64,000 nt of DNA from Victivallaceae bacterium (GCA_016292515.1 JAEDIJ010000004.1:37030-101029); one strand, 5' to 3'; shown: positions 37,638 to 46,727, counted from the first letter of the stretch. Numbers and translations are program-made. Notes: generated by a model from the letters alone, not told the origin.

Positions 37638-38783
37638 TTACTCCTCGCGCAGAAATTTTCCGGCGCGCGTCTGAAATTCCTTTTGCCGCGGCTGATTGGA
37701 CGCCGAGAGCGACGCGTTGAATTGATCGAGCAAAGCCTGTTGCTCCTTGGTGAGCTTGACGGGGCTTTCAATATCGACGCGGACGTGCAAGTCGCCGCGC
37801 TCGCCGCCGCGCAGACTCGGCGCGCCTTTGCCCTTGATGCGCAGAACCGTGCCGCTTTGCGTGCCCGCCGGAATTTTCATTTTGGTTTTGCCGGCGATCG
37901 TCGGCACATCGATCACGCCGCCGTTGACGGCGACGGCAAGCGGCACCGGCACGATGCAGAGCAGATCGTCGCCGGAACGCTCAAAGACGTTGCTCGTTTT
38001 GACGCGGATGAAAACGTAAAGATCGCCGCTCGGCCCGCCGTTTTGTCCCGCGTTGCCTTTGCCGGAAACGCGCAACTGGGAACCGGTCATCACGCCGGGA
38101 CGGATCTGGATCTGAAACGTTTCCCGCAACTGCATACGGCCGTTGCCGTGACACTTTTTGCAGGGTTTTTCGATCACTTTGCCGGTACCGCCGCAGGCGG
38201 AGCAGGGCTGTCTCACGCTGAAAAATCCCTGCGACATCGTGATCGATCCGGTACCGTTGCAGCGATTGCAGCGTTTCTTGCCGGAACCCGCTTCGCAGCC
38301 GGAGCCGTGGCAGTCGGCGCAATCGACGAGATGCGGGATCGTCACCGACTTGGTGGCGCCGTACATCGCATCTTCAAAGTCGATCTCCATATCGTAGCGC
38401 AAGTCATCGCCGGGGACGGGGGCGTTGGGATTGTGGCTCCTGCCGCCGCCGAAAAGATCTTCAAACGAAAATCCTCCGCCGCGGCCGCCGCCGAAAAACT
38501 GGCTGAAAATATCCTGCGCCCGCTGATAATCGGCACCGCCGCCCGCGCCGTGGCTGGCATTGGTGTAGGCTTCGTGACCCAGCTGGTCGTACTGGCGGCG
38601 TTTGGAATCGTCGCTCAACACCTCGTAGGCGAGCGAAATATCCTTGAATTTCTCCTCCGCTTCCTTGTTGCCGGGGTTGCGGTCGGGATGGTATTTCAAA
38701 GCGAGTTTGCGATATGCTTTTTTGATTTCGTCGGCACTGGCACTTTTGCCGATGCCGAGGGTATCGTAATAATCTTTTCCCAT
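37638..38783 (-). CDS. dnaJ: Chaperone protein DnaJ
   Basis: Hsp40 partner of DnaK. J domain at residues 1-70 with HPD in LKYHPDRNPGNKEAEEKF. A Gly/Phe-rich linker at about 75-115 (GGGRGGGFSFEDLFGGG) is followed by four CxxCxGxG zinc repeats (CADCHGSG, CNRCNGTG, CSACGGTG, CKKCHGNG) and the C-terminal substrate domain. 381 residues. It is 6 bp after grpE; dnaK is not in the window. Confidence 0.97.
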   Translation of the reverse strand: MGKDYYDTLGIGKSASADEIKKAYRKLALKYHPDRNPGNKEAEEKFKDISLAYEVLSDDSKRRQYDQLGHEAYTNASHGAGGGADYQRAQDIFSQFFGGGRGGGFSFEDLFGGGRSHNPNAPVPGDDLRYDMEIDFEDAMYGATKSVTIPHLVDCADCHGSGCEAGSGKKRCNRCNGTGSITMSQGFFSVRQPCSACGGTGKVIEKPCKKCHGNGRMQLRETFQIQIRPGVMTGSQLRVSGKGNAGQNGGPSGDLYVFIRVKTSNVFERSGDDLLCIVPVPLAVAVNGGVIDVPTIAGKTKMKIPAGTQSGTVLRIKGKGAPSLRGGERGDLHVRVDIESPVKLTKEQQALLDQFNASLSASNQPRQKEFQTRAGKFLREE

Positions 38784-38789
38784 AATATG

Positions 38790-39446
38790 CTATTCCTCTT
38801 TTTGGGGATCATTTTCCGCTTGCGGCGCACCGGCGGAAACGACGACGCGCGCGGGGCGCAACAGCCGATTTCCGAGTTTGAAACCGCGATTCCACTCCCG
38901 GATGATCGTACCTTCGGGGATCGTTTCCGACGGCTCTTTTGCCACGGCGTCGTGAAGTTGCGGATCGAACTTCTGATTGACGCTTTCCAGCGGCGTCACC
39001 CCGATTTCCTCAAAGACCTTGAAAAACTGGTCGATGATCATTTTGAGCCCCTGCCGGATCGACTCGATGTTGTCCGACTTGACAGCGGCGTTGTCCGCCA
39101 TCGAGAGATAGTCGAAAACGGTCAGAAACGGCGTCAGCGTGTCGGCGACAGCAAGAGCGCGGGCGTCGGCGATATCCTTGGCGACGCGCTTGCGGTAATT
39201 CTGATACTCCGCCTGCAAATAGAGATATTTCTGGGCGAGTTCGGCGAACTTTTCCTCGGGAGTAAGTTCCTTGACCTCCTCTTTTTTTTCCGGTTCATTG
39301 GCGGTTTCGGGAGCATCTTTTTTCCCTTCTTCCGCCGGTTTTTCCGCCGTATTCTCTGCCGCGGTTTCCGCTGTGTCCTGCGTTGCCGTATCGGCTTCGC
39401 ATTGCGTCCATTCCGCGTTGGACTGCTGTTTTTCTTCTTCTGCCAT
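38790..39446 (-). CDS. grpE: Nucleotide exchange factor GrpE
   Basis: Exchanges nucleotide on DnaK. The N-terminal ~60 residues are an acidic, low-complexity stretch rich in Glu and Ala. Then a long helix (YLYLQAEYQNYRKRVAKDI) and the C-terminal beta domain with VTPLESVNQKFDPQLHDAV and GFKLGNRLLRPARVVVS. 218 residues. First gene of the operon; its promoter looks like an ordinary sigma70 type with no CIRCE element upstream. Confidence 0.95.
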   Translation of the reverse strand: MAEEEKQQSNAEWTQCEADTATQDTAETAAENTAEKPAEEGKKDAPETANEPEKKEEVKELTPEEKFAELAQKYLYLQAEYQNYRKRVAKDIADARALAVADTLTPFLTVFDYLSMADNAAVKSDNIESIRQGLKMIIDQFFKVFEEIGVTPLESVNQKFDPQLHDAVAKEPSETIPEGTIIREWNRGFKLGNRLLRPARVVVSAGAPQAENDPQKEE

Positions 39447-39493
39447 AATTGCCTCCTATATTCAAAACCTGATTATACATTAAGCGGGTACAT

Positions 39494-39522
39494 AATATAC
39501 ACGCTTGCGCGCGCGAAGTCAA
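39494..39522 (-). promoter_or_regulatory. Promoter of the grpE-dnaJ-smpB-thiM-thiE-mnmG-oppC operon
   Basis: On the minus strand, TTGACT (39517-39522), 17 bp, TATATT (39494-39499). Gene spacing downstream never exceeds about 6 bp, so this probably drives all seven genes. Confidence 0.65.
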
Positions 39523-39544
39523 CACTTTTTTACAAAAATACCGC

Positions 39545-39573
39545 TTGAAAAAAATCTCTTTTTGCTGTACCTT
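39545..39573 (+). promoter_or_regulatory. Promoter of the PfkB kinase gene
   Basis: TTGAAA at 39545-39550, 17 bp, TACCTT at 39568-39573, divergent from the grpE promoter. Confidence 0.45.
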
Positions 39574-39606
39574 ATGTACGGAAACCCATTTTTATTGGAG
39601 GTAATT

Positions 39607-40626
39607 ATGAATCGAAACGGTATTGTCGGCGCCGGAAACTGGATCGTCGATCACGTCAAAACCATCGACCGCTGGCCCGGCGAGGGAAATCTCTGCAACA
39701 TTCTGTCGCAGGTCGCGGCACCTGGCGGCGGGCCCGCCAACGTGCTTTTTGATCTGGCGGTGATGGATCCTGAATTGCCGCTCTTTGCGGCGGGACTGAT
39801 CGGCGATGACGAAGATGGCGAATACCTCTTGTCTGAAATCGCAAAACACGGTGTCGATCAACGCTTTATGACCAAAGCGAAATCGGCTTCGACGAGTTTT
39901 ACCGATGCGATGTCGGGGGAGGGAAAACGTACCTTTTTCCACTGCCGCGGCGCCAATGCGCTGCTCGATCGCGAAACGCTCGAAAAAGTCGATGTGCCGG
40001 CAAAATTTTTCTACCTTGGCTATCTCCTTCTCCTGGATGGACTTGACGCGGATGATCCGCAATATGGCACCGTGGCGGCGCATTTGCTTAAAAACTTGCG
40101 CGACAAAGGGTTCCGTAATGTGGTCGATTTTGTTTCCGAAGCTCCGGAAAAATTCCGCAAGATCGTTTTCCCCTCTCTGCCTTATATCGACATTCTGATC
40201 GTCAACGAAGTGGAAGCGTCGGCGTGTTGCGGCATTGATCTTCGCAAGGCGGACGGCACGATGGATTACGCGAAACTCCCCGAAGCGGTCGATTTCCTCT
40301 TTGCCAAAGGCGTCGGCGAAACGGTGGTGATCCACTTCCCCGAAGGCGCGGCGGGCAGAATGCGCGACGGCAAATACGTCTACGCGCCCAGTTGCGCGAT
40401 CAAAAAGAGCGAGATCGTCGGCAGTACCGGCGCGGGCGACGCTTTCTGTGCCGGCGTGATGTACGCACTTCATCAAAATTGGAGTCTTGAAGATGCGCTG
40501 AAACTCGGCGCGGCGTCGAGCAATTTCAATTTGCGACACGCGACGGCGTCGGGCGGCGCGGTGTCGCTTGAAAAGATGCAGGAGTTTTTGAAAACCTGCG
40601 AATTCAATGTCGTGGAAAAAGCGTAG
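39607..40626 (+). CDS. PfkB family carbohydrate kinase
   Basis: ATP-dependent kinase of the ribokinase fold. APGGGPANVLFDLAVM near residue 38 is the N-terminal signature and GSTGAGDAFCAGVMYALH near residue 277 carries the anion hole and catalytic Asp. GGAGG stands 6 bp before ATG 39607, which fixes the start; the frame is open further upstream without similarity. 339 residues. Substrate (ribose, fructose, tagatose-type or nucleoside) is undetermined. It is monocistronic and followed by repeat family A. Confidence 0.86.
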   Translation: MNRNGIVGAGNWIVDHVKTIDRWPGEGNLCNILSQVAAPGGGPANVLFDLAVMDPELPLFAAGLIGDDEDGEYLLSEIAKHGVDQRFMTKAKSASTSFTDAMSGEGKRTFFHCRGANALLDRETLEKVDVPAKFFYLGYLLLLDGLDADDPQYGTVAAHLLKNLRDKGFRNVVDFVSEAPEKFRKIVFPSLPYIDILIVNEVEASACCGIDLRKADGTMDYAKLPEAVDFLFAKGVGETVVIHFPEGAAGRMRDGKYVYAPSCAIKKSEIVGSTGAGDAFCAGVMYALHQNWSLEDALKLGAASSNFNLRHATASGGAVSLEKMQEFLKTCEFNVVEKA

Positions 40627-40636
40627 GTTTTTTTTA

Positions 40637-40873
40637 GTTTTAAGTTTTAAGTTATAAGTTTTAAGTGCTATGCAGGGAGCTTTTGGCTCCCTGACCCTCC
40701 GACAGCGCCCAAGCATCGCTTGGGCTTAAAAAAGCAAACGGCAGTACGCATTGACCAAACCAATCGCGTACTGCCGTTTTGTATCGCTCTGTAAGCCGAT
40801 GCGAGCATCGGCGCATTCAGGGGTACGGGGGCAAGAGCCCCCGACCAAGCACTTATAACTTAAAACTTATAAC
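40637..40873. repeat. Family A hairpin element, copy 2 (inverted relative to copy 1)
   Basis: The reverse complement matches copy 1 at 20243-20527 almost throughout. Heptamer arrays lie at 40637-40664 (GTTTTAA/GTTATAA) and 40853-40873 (TTATAAC/TTAAAAC). The same five hairpins are present; loop bases differ while stems stay paired. The second stem here has a 2-nt interruption where copy 1 has 34 nt. It fills the convergent junction between the kinase and a lipoprotein gene, starting 11 bp after one stop and ending 4 bp before the other. Confidence 0.9.
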
Positions 40874-40877
40874 TTTT

Positions 40878-41303
40878 TCACTTCGTGAAAAACACCGGCG
40901 CGTTTTTCGGGATCTTATGCGTATTGTCGATCACCGCCGGTTGTTTCGGGTCGATGGAAAGAAACACCAGCCGCTGCTTGGCGTTGAGAAATTCCCCCTG
41001 AATAACGACGGTAGTCGTCCGCGTCGGGAAATTCCAAGTGTATTCGGCGCGCCCCGTCAAGTCGGCAAAATAATTGATCTTGCGTTTCGGCTCCGTGCGG
41101 AGCGCGGATCGATATTCCTGCGGCGTGATGAGGTTGTTTTTGCCTAAATTATGCTTCAACGTCGCGATGGCGATCGCCTGCAATTCTTTGAGTTCGTCAT
41201 CGTAAAGCATCTTGCACAATTTTCCGTTGACGTGAACGGTACTGCGGCAACCGCACAGCAACGCGATCCCCGCAAAGACGGCGGAAAACAAAAATTTTTT
41301 CAT
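40878..41303 (-). CDS. Small lipoprotein of unknown function
   Basis: A 141-residue protein with a signal peptide ending in a lipobox-like ALLCGC (Cys near residue 18). The mature part includes LGKNNLITPQEYRSALRTE and a Tyr/Trp-containing beta region; no family recognised. ATG at 41301-41303 follows AAAGGT and begins the signal peptide. It is 10 bp downstream of recO, as the last gene of the gltX-gatB-recO unit. Its stop codon adjoins the family A element. Confidence 0.7.
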   Translation of the reverse strand: MKKFLFSAVFAGIALLCGCRSTVHVNGKLCKMLYDDELKELQAIAIATLKHNLGKNNLITPQEYRSALRTEPKRKINYFADLTGRAEYTWNFPTRTTTVVIQGEFLNAKQRLVFLSIDPKQPAVIDNTHKIPKNAPVFFTK

Positions 41304-41313
41304 CGTAGACCTT

Positions 41314-41916
41314 TCACCGACTGAGATGTTGGTAATCCAGGAGACTGTTGAACCACAAATTAAGTTGATGCCAGTAGCTGTCCGCACAGCGCGGCAATTC
41401 CGAATTGTCGTCACCCGCCGCGACGAGATTTTCAAGGAATTCCGATTGCTGCGGCGTCGTTCCTTCGGGAAGCAATCCGTTGTCGTAGAGATAAGCGCAC
41501 TTGATGACAACGGCGCATTGCTCCAAAGTCCACGCATTTTCCTCTTTGCCGGAAAGTTGGGACAAAACCGAACGCAGCGAACTGTACGTGTAGAGTTGCG
41601 GCAAATCGCAGGGCAGGTTTTTCAGCAGAAACGCACCGATCTTTTCCGCCATCGCGAAGTTTTTGACGTTGTCGGCGACGCCGGAAAAATCCGTCAGCGT
41701 TTCGATGCGGTCGGCGGTGAAAATCTCCCCTTGTGCGTCATCTTTGAATTCCGCTTCCACCTCCCGGTATTTGTCCGTGACCGGTCCTGCCGCGCTTTCG
41801 GCGCGGTGAAGCATCAGCGAGATCTTGCCGTAATCCGACGAAATGCCCCGCAACACCAATGCCGTTTCGCGGCACGGGTGTTTATCGAGAATGATGACAG
41901 GTGCGCTGACGATCAA
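41314..41916 (-). CDS. recO: DNA repair protein RecO-like
   Basis: The N-terminal OB-fold pattern PVIILDKHPCRETALVLRG followed by SSDYGKISLMLHRA is typical of RecO, which loads RecA with RecF and RecR. The C-terminal helical part (residues about 90-200) lacks the usual zinc cysteines. At 200 residues it is shorter than the ~240 norm. The start is a TTG at 41914-41916, 4 bp after the gatB stop, so the start is uncertain. Assignment rests mainly on the first 45 residues. Confidence 0.7.
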   Translation of the reverse strand: MIVSAPVIILDKHPCRETALVLRGISSDYGKISLMLHRAESAAGPVTDKYREVEAEFKDDAQGEIFTADRIETLTDFSGVADNVKNFAMAEKIGAFLLKNLPCDLPQLYTYSSLRSVLSQLSGKEENAWTLEQCAVVIKCAYLYDNGLLPEGTTPQQSEFLENLVAAGDDNSELPRCADSYWHQLNLWFNSLLDYQHLSR

Positions 41917-41920
41917 AGTT

Positions 41921-43360
41921 TCAACCCAACTGTTTTTTCAATTCGGCGATCACCAGTTGCGGATTGGCGCGCCCCTTGCTCAATTTCATCACCTGACCGA
42001 CGAGATATTGCAAAACGCGCTCGTTGCCCGCTTTGTATTCGCCGACCTGTTTGGGGTTGGCGTTGATCGCGTCGGTGACGACGGAAGCGATCGCCGAGGA
42101 GTCGCTGACCTGCGACAAGCCTTTGTCGGCGATGATCTTTTCGGGAGCGTCGCCCGTGGCAAACATTTCCTCGAAAACGCTCTTGCCGATCTTGCCGTTG
42201 ATTTTGCCGTCGGCGATCAGATTGGTCAACTGGGCGAGCGATTCTGGCGTGATCTTGCAGACGTCGAGCGTCGTTTTGGTCTCGCCGAAAAGACGGAGCA
42301 ATTCCGACGAGATCCAGTTGGCGACAAGTTTCGGTTGCTTGGCGAGTTTCGCCGCCGCATCGAAATAGGCGGCGAGCGCGGTGTCGGAAGTCATTACTCC
42401 GGCATCGTACGCGCTCAACTGATAGGATTCCTCAAAGCGTTTGCGCATCGCTTCGGGCAATTCCGGCAGTTCGGCGCGGAGCTTTTCGATCTCCTCGTCG
42501 CTCAATTCAAAGGGCATCAGGTCGGGATCGGGGAAATAGCGGTAATCGTGCGCGGATTCCTTGCTGCGCATCAGGTAACTTTCTCCCGCTTCGTCGTTCC
42601 AGCCGCGGGTCTCCTGACGGATGACGCCACCCTCGTCGAGAATGTGGCTCTGCCGCCAGTACTCGTACTCGATGGCGCGGTGGACGGCGCGGAAACTGTT
42701 GAGGTTTTTCAACTCGATCTTAACGCCGAATTCCTTTTGTCCCTCGGGGCGGAGCGAGATGTTGACGTCGCAGCGCATCTGTCCTTTTTCCATATCGCAG
42801 TCGCTGATCTCGCCGTAGCGCATGATCTCTTTGAGGGCGGTCAGATAGGCGTAGGCTTCATCGGCGGAGCGCAGATCGGGTTCGCCGACGATCTCGATCA
42901 AAGGAACTCCGGAGCGGTTGTAGTCCGCGCCGGTGGCGCCGGAGGCGTGATTGAGTTTCGCCGGGTCTTCCTCCAAATGGATGCGGGTGATACCGAGTTT
43001 CTTTTCGGGGAGGGGAGCACCGGAAAATCCGGTTCCGGAAATCTGCAGAAAACCGTTTTCGCAGAAAGGCAGATCGAACTGGCTGATCTGATAATTTTTT
43101 GCCAGATCCGGATAGAAGTAACTTTTACGGTCGAACTTGCTGTATTTGGCGATGGTGCAGTTGGTCAGCAGTCCCGCCTTGATCGCCTTTCGGACGGCTT
43201 CGCGGTTGGGCACGGGGAGCGTACCGGGATAACCGAGGCAGACCGGGCAGACGAGCGTATTGGGTTCCGCGCCGAACTTGTTGGCGCACGAGCAGAACAT
43301 TTTGCTTTTGGTGCGGACTTGGACGTGGACTTCCAAGCCGATGACCGCTTCGTATTTCAT
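41921..43360 (-). CDS. gatB: Asp-tRNA(Asn)/Glu-tRNA(Gln) amidotransferase subunit B
   Basis: Kinase and tRNA-binding subunit of the GatCAB complex. YEAVIGLEVHVQVRTKSKMFC at the start, CPVCLGYPGTLPV, FDRKSYFYPDLAKNYQISQ and the C-terminal YqeY-like domain are diagnostic. ATG at 43358-43360 gives the usual 479 residues; the frame is open upstream but unrelated. gatA and gatC are absent here. It lies 23 bp after gltX, the enzyme that likely supplies Glu-tRNA(Gln). Confidence 0.97.
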   Translation of the reverse strand: MKYEAVIGLEVHVQVRTKSKMFCSCANKFGAEPNTLVCPVCLGYPGTLPVPNREAVRKAIKAGLLTNCTIAKYSKFDRKSYFYPDLAKNYQISQFDLPFCENGFLQISGTGFSGAPLPEKKLGITRIHLEEDPAKLNHASGATGADYNRSGVPLIEIVGEPDLRSADEAYAYLTALKEIMRYGEISDCDMEKGQMRCDVNISLRPEGQKEFGVKIELKNLNSFRAVHRAIEYEYWRQSHILDEGGVIRQETRGWNDEAGESYLMRSKESAHDYRYFPDPDLMPFELSDEEIEKLRAELPELPEAMRKRFEESYQLSAYDAGVMTSDTALAAYFDAAAKLAKQPKLVANWISSELLRLFGETKTTLDVCKITPESLAQLTNLIADGKINGKIGKSVFEEMFATGDAPEKIIADKGLSQVSDSSAIASVVTDAINANPKQVGEYKAGNERVLQYLVGQVMKLSKGRANPQLVIAELKKQLG

Positions 43361-43383
43361 TTTGCCGTTTCCTGTGATATGAC

Positions 43384-44832
43384 TTAATTGAGTTTTTTCA
43401 ATGCGAGATCGAGCCGTTTGAGCGACTCCTCCTTGCCGAGGATCTCGGCGATGTCGCCGGCTCCGCCCGGAGTGACCGTCTGTCCGGCGAGAGCGATGCG
43501 GATCGCCCACATCGGCTGACCGAGTTTCACTTCGTGCTTTTGAGCGTAATCTGCGGCGATGTTGTTGACCGCTTCAATGGTGAAGTCGTTCAGCGCGGAA
43601 AGTTGCGGGATCGTTTCCGTCAAAACCGTTTTGGCGACTTCGGCGTTGCACTTGCTTTTTTTGTTGTCAAAAAGTTCGACGCCGTAATCGGGCAATGCGC
43701 GCAGAAACGCGATTTTTTCGGGGATCTCCGTGAGCAGTTCGGTACGCGACTGCAAAAGCGCGGCGATTTTGCTCCACGCATTTTCAAGCGGAGTTCCGGC
43801 GATGCCCGCAAAGGGAAGTGCCGTTTCAATGAATTTTTCCGGAGCGAGAGATTTGATGTATTCGGAATTCATCCAGCGCAACTTGCCGTAGTCGAAAACC
43901 GCGCTCGACTTGTTGAGTCCCGTCACCTGAAATGCTTCGGCGAGTTCCGGCAAGGTAAAGAGTTCGCGGTCGCTCTTGGGCGACCAGCCGAGCAAAGCGA
44001 TGTAGTTGACGATCGCTTCCGGCAGATATCCCTCGGCAACGAGATTTTCAAAACTCACCGAGCCGTGACGCTTGGAAAGTTTGGAAACGTTGCCTTCGGC
44101 GTCGCGTCCCATAATGAGCGGCAGATGCACGTATTGCGGGATCTCCCAGCCGAAAGCGCGGTAAAGCATATTGTATTTCGGCGTCGACGAGAGGTATTCC
44201 GAACCGCGCACGACGTGCGTGATCTGCATCAAATGATCGTCGATGACGTTGGCGAAATTGTAAGTCGGCATCCCGTCGCTTTTGAGGAGGATCTGGTCGT
44301 CGAGGACTTTGTTTGCAATGGTGATCTCGCCGTAAACGCAGTCGGTAAAAGTCGTCGCGCCCTCGCGCGGGACGCGCTGACGGATGACCCACGACGCGCC
44401 GGAAGCGATTTTTGCTTCGACTTCGGCGGCGGAAAGTTCCCCGCAGTGACCGGGGCAACCGCCGGCGTGCGGCGTTTCATCGTCGTCGGAGTCCTCGTGC
44501 TTTTCGCAGAAGCAGTAATAAGCACCGCCGCGCGCGACAAGTTCCTTGGCGTATTTTCCGTAAAGTTCCTTGCGCTCGCTCTGCACATAGGGACCGAAGT
44601 CTCCGCCGACGTCGGGGCCTTCGTCGTGATTGAGCCCGGCGCGTTCAAGCGTTGCGTAGATCACTTCGACGGCGTTGTCGACGTAGCGGGCGCGGTCGGT
44701 ATCCTCGATGCGGAGGATGAAACGGCCGCTCTGGGAGCGGGCGAGCAGCCACGCGTACAGCGCGGTACGCAGATTGCCGACGTGCATAAATCCGGTGGGG
44801 CTCGGTGCGAAACGGGTGCGGACACAATTCAT
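43384..44832 (-). CDS. gltX: Glutamyl-tRNA synthetase
   Basis: Class I synthetase with the HIGH-like signature FAPSPTGFMHVGNLRTAL at residues 8-25 and KMSKS-like KLSKRHGS near residue 245. 482 residues. A cysteine-rich segment (YYCFCEKHEDS, CPGHC) near residues 105-135 matches the zinc-binding insert. It heads the gltX-gatB-recO operon; pairing with gatB suggests an indirect, GatCAB-dependent route to Gln-tRNA. Confidence 0.97.
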   Translation of the reverse strand: MNCVRTRFAPSPTGFMHVGNLRTALYAWLLARSQSGRFILRIEDTDRARYVDNAVEVIYATLERAGLNHDEGPDVGGDFGPYVQSERKELYGKYAKELVARGGAYYCFCEKHEDSDDDETPHAGGCPGHCGELSAAEVEAKIASGASWVIRQRVPREGATTFTDCVYGEITIANKVLDDQILLKSDGMPTYNFANVIDDHLMQITHVVRGSEYLSSTPKYNMLYRAFGWEIPQYVHLPLIMGRDAEGNVSKLSKRHGSVSFENLVAEGYLPEAIVNYIALLGWSPKSDRELFTLPELAEAFQVTGLNKSSAVFDYGKLRWMNSEYIKSLAPEKFIETALPFAGIAGTPLENAWSKIAALLQSRTELLTEIPEKIAFLRALPDYGVELFDNKKSKCNAEVAKTVLTETIPQLSALNDFTIEAVNNIAADYAQKHEVKLGQPMWAIRIALAGQTVTPGGAGDIAEILGKEESLKRLDLALKKLN

Positions 44833-44874
44833 AATCAGGATCCTTTATTTGAAATCAAGAAAAACATACCATAT

Positions 44875-44903
44875 AATATAGTATTCAATGCGCTCTTTTG
44901 CAA
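44875..44903 (-). promoter_or_regulatory. Promoter of gltX
   Basis: On the minus strand, TTGCAA (44898-44903), 17 bp, TATATT (44875-44880). Confidence 0.6.
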
Positions 44904-45008
44904 TGACGGGGAGACGTCAAAAAACATATTTCCTCATCGATGGCAAATGATTTTGCATATCATCGCCCGGACGGAAGGTGTTTTTTCGGAAAATGCGCGT
45001 CGGAAAAC

Positions 45009-45036
45009 TTGAAAAAATCCGTTTTTGTGCTACATT
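45009..45036 (+). promoter_or_regulatory. Promoter of the GT2 synthase gene
   Basis: TTGAAA at 45009-45014, 16 bp, TACATT at 45031-45036, about 48 bp before the ATG. Confidence 0.5.
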
Positions 45037-45083
45037 ATCTTGAATTCCAAAGCATTAACGTCGTACAGAAAGTGGCAGTTGCG

Positions 45084-46478
45084 ATGAAACATATGAAATT
45101 GAGCGCGGGCATCAAAGCGTTTGTCGCGTTGGTTTTGGTTTGTGCCGCGGCGGTGTGCTTCCTCGGATTCTTTTATGCGAATCCGCTGGACATGATCTAC
45201 AATCAGGTCGATTATACGCTTGCGACGTTCGGCATCTACGCGGCGCTTGCTTCGCTCGTCTACTTTTTGATCGTTTCGCTGGGGGCATTCTGCTACCGCG
45301 CGGTGCCGACGCCGACGGACGACGAATTGCCGACTTGCACCGTGCTGATCCCCGCTTACAATGAGGGCAAACAGGTCGCGGTGACGATCGAAAGCCTTTT
45401 GAAAAGCGATTATCCCGCCGAAAAGTTGCAGATTTTCGCCATTGACGACGGTTCCAAAGACGACACCCGCTACTGGATATGCTACGCGGCGGAAAAATCC
45501 GGCGGCAAGGTCACGCCGATCTTGCTTGACCGCAACGGCGGCAAAAAAACGGCGCTCTACAAGGGAATGAAACTTGCCAAAAGCGAAGTCGTCGTGACGC
45601 TCGACAGCGATTCGATCGTCCAAAGCGATTCGATCCGCAATCTCGTCGCGCCTTTCAAAGATCAGAGCGTCGGCGCCGTCGCCGGCAACATCCGCGTGAT
45701 GAACAGCAACAACATTTTCGGCAAAATGCTCGATGTCTCCTTTGCTTTCACCTTTGATTTCATGCGTTGCGCGCAGAGCAGTTTCGGCGGCACCGTTCTT
45801 TGTACGCCGGGCGCATTGAGCGCATATCGGCTCACGGCATTGTTGCCGGTGATCGACGAGTGGCTCAATCAGGTCTTTATGGGCGCGCCCTCGACGATCG
45901 GCGAAGACCGGGCTCTTTCCAGTCTGATTTTGCTCTCGAATTACCGGGTGCGTTTCCAGCAGAACGCCATCGCCAGCACGACGATCCCGACGACCTATGT
46001 CCGCATCTGCCGGATGTATTTGCGCTGGATCCGCAGCGATATCCGGGAAAATATCCGGATGGCACGTGCGGTTTTGACCGGAAGCATCCGTCATTGGACG
46101 CCGCGGATGCTCGTATTGCAGGCGAATCTTCTCTTTTTGGATCTCAGTATTCTCGCCCCGCTGGTGGCGATCCCCGGTGTGGTATCGTTTGTCATCGTCC
46201 ATCTTTCCGCTTTGCCGATGGTTCTGATGATGGCGATGCTCGCCTCGCTGGGCTGGGCGGTCGTTCCCGCCGTGATTTACGCGGAACGCTATTCGCCCTT
46301 GAAATCGCTGTGGGCTTTCGGGTACTGCCTCTTTTACTTTTTCGGACTTTCCTGGGTGCCGGTCTATTCCATCTTTACGCTTCGCAACGGCAGTTGGATG
46401 ACCCGCGAACTTGCCCAGCAGGGACGTGAAAATCAGGCTTCCGCCAAGATCGGAAGCGTCGGCGTTACCAGAAACTGA
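45084..46478 (+). CDS. GT2 processive glycosyltransferase (PgaC/hyaluronan synthase-like)
   Basis: Inner-membrane synthase of a beta-linked polysaccharide. Two N-terminal helices (about residues 10-32 and 45-68) precede a GT-A domain with IPAYNEGKQVAVTIESLL, AIDDGSKDDT, LDSDSIV and PGALSAYR, then an RMYLRW sequence in place of QxxRW. Two or more C-terminal helices follow. 464 residues. The start may be 45084 or 45093; both ATGs lack a strong ribosome binding site. It is isolated, with no export or deacetylase partners next to it. Confidence 0.88.
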   Translation: MKHMKLSAGIKAFVALVLVCAAAVCFLGFFYANPLDMIYNQVDYTLATFGIYAALASLVYFLIVSLGAFCYRAVPTPTDDELPTCTVLIPAYNEGKQVAVTIESLLKSDYPAEKLQIFAIDDGSKDDTRYWICYAAEKSGGKVTPILLDRNGGKKTALYKGMKLAKSEVVVTLDSDSIVQSDSIRNLVAPFKDQSVGAVAGNIRVMNSNNIFGKMLDVSFAFTFDFMRCAQSSFGGTVLCTPGALSAYRLTALLPVIDEWLNQVFMGAPSTIGEDRALSSLILLSNYRVRFQQNAIASTTIPTTYVRICRMYLRWIRSDIRENIRMARAVLTGSIRHWTPRMLVLQANLLFLDLSILAPLVAIPGVVSFVIVHLSALPMVLMMAMLASLGWAVVPAVIYAERYSPLKSLWAFGYCLFYFFGLSWVPVYSIFTLRNGSWMTRELAQQGRENQASAKIGSVGVTRN

Positions 46479-46540
46479 TTTCGCTTTTGCCTATCTGAAA
46501 TGCTCCGCCGAAATCGGGCGGGCGGCTTGTCACGGCGAGG

Positions 46541-46691
46541 CAGTGCAACTGCGTTGTCATCCTCTACGGACTTTTACGGACAAAACCGACATTAACGGAC
46601 GAAACGGACGCATCATCATTACGTGATTTTGTCATTTTCCCATCACGCTGATCGTCCGTTACTGTCCGTTGAAGTCCGTTATCGTCCGTTT
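46541..46691. repeat. Family B phased-pentamer repeat, copy 1
   Basis: The reverse complement is nearly identical to 51625-51775. It contains arrays of GTCCG/CGGAC pentamers about 10 bp apart, in opposite orientations on either side of a central hairpin (arms near 46623-46629 and 46644-46650). It is joined directly to a family C copy and lies in the convergent gap between the GT2 gene and the radical SAM gene. No protein-coding signal is visible. Confidence 0.88.
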
Positions 46692-46727
46692 CTGCCTTTC
46701 TTTCGCCCGGCAGGGCGAGACAACCAT

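Noticed and set aside
37155..39548. A 797-codon plus-strand frame
   Set aside because: It is antisense to smpB, dnaJ and grpE, all of which have clear family motifs; long antisense frames are expected from the codon bias here.
39447..39606. A CIRCE heat-shock operator before grpE
   Set aside because: No TTAGCACTC-N9-GAGTGCTAA-like sequence is present; an ordinary promoter is seen instead.
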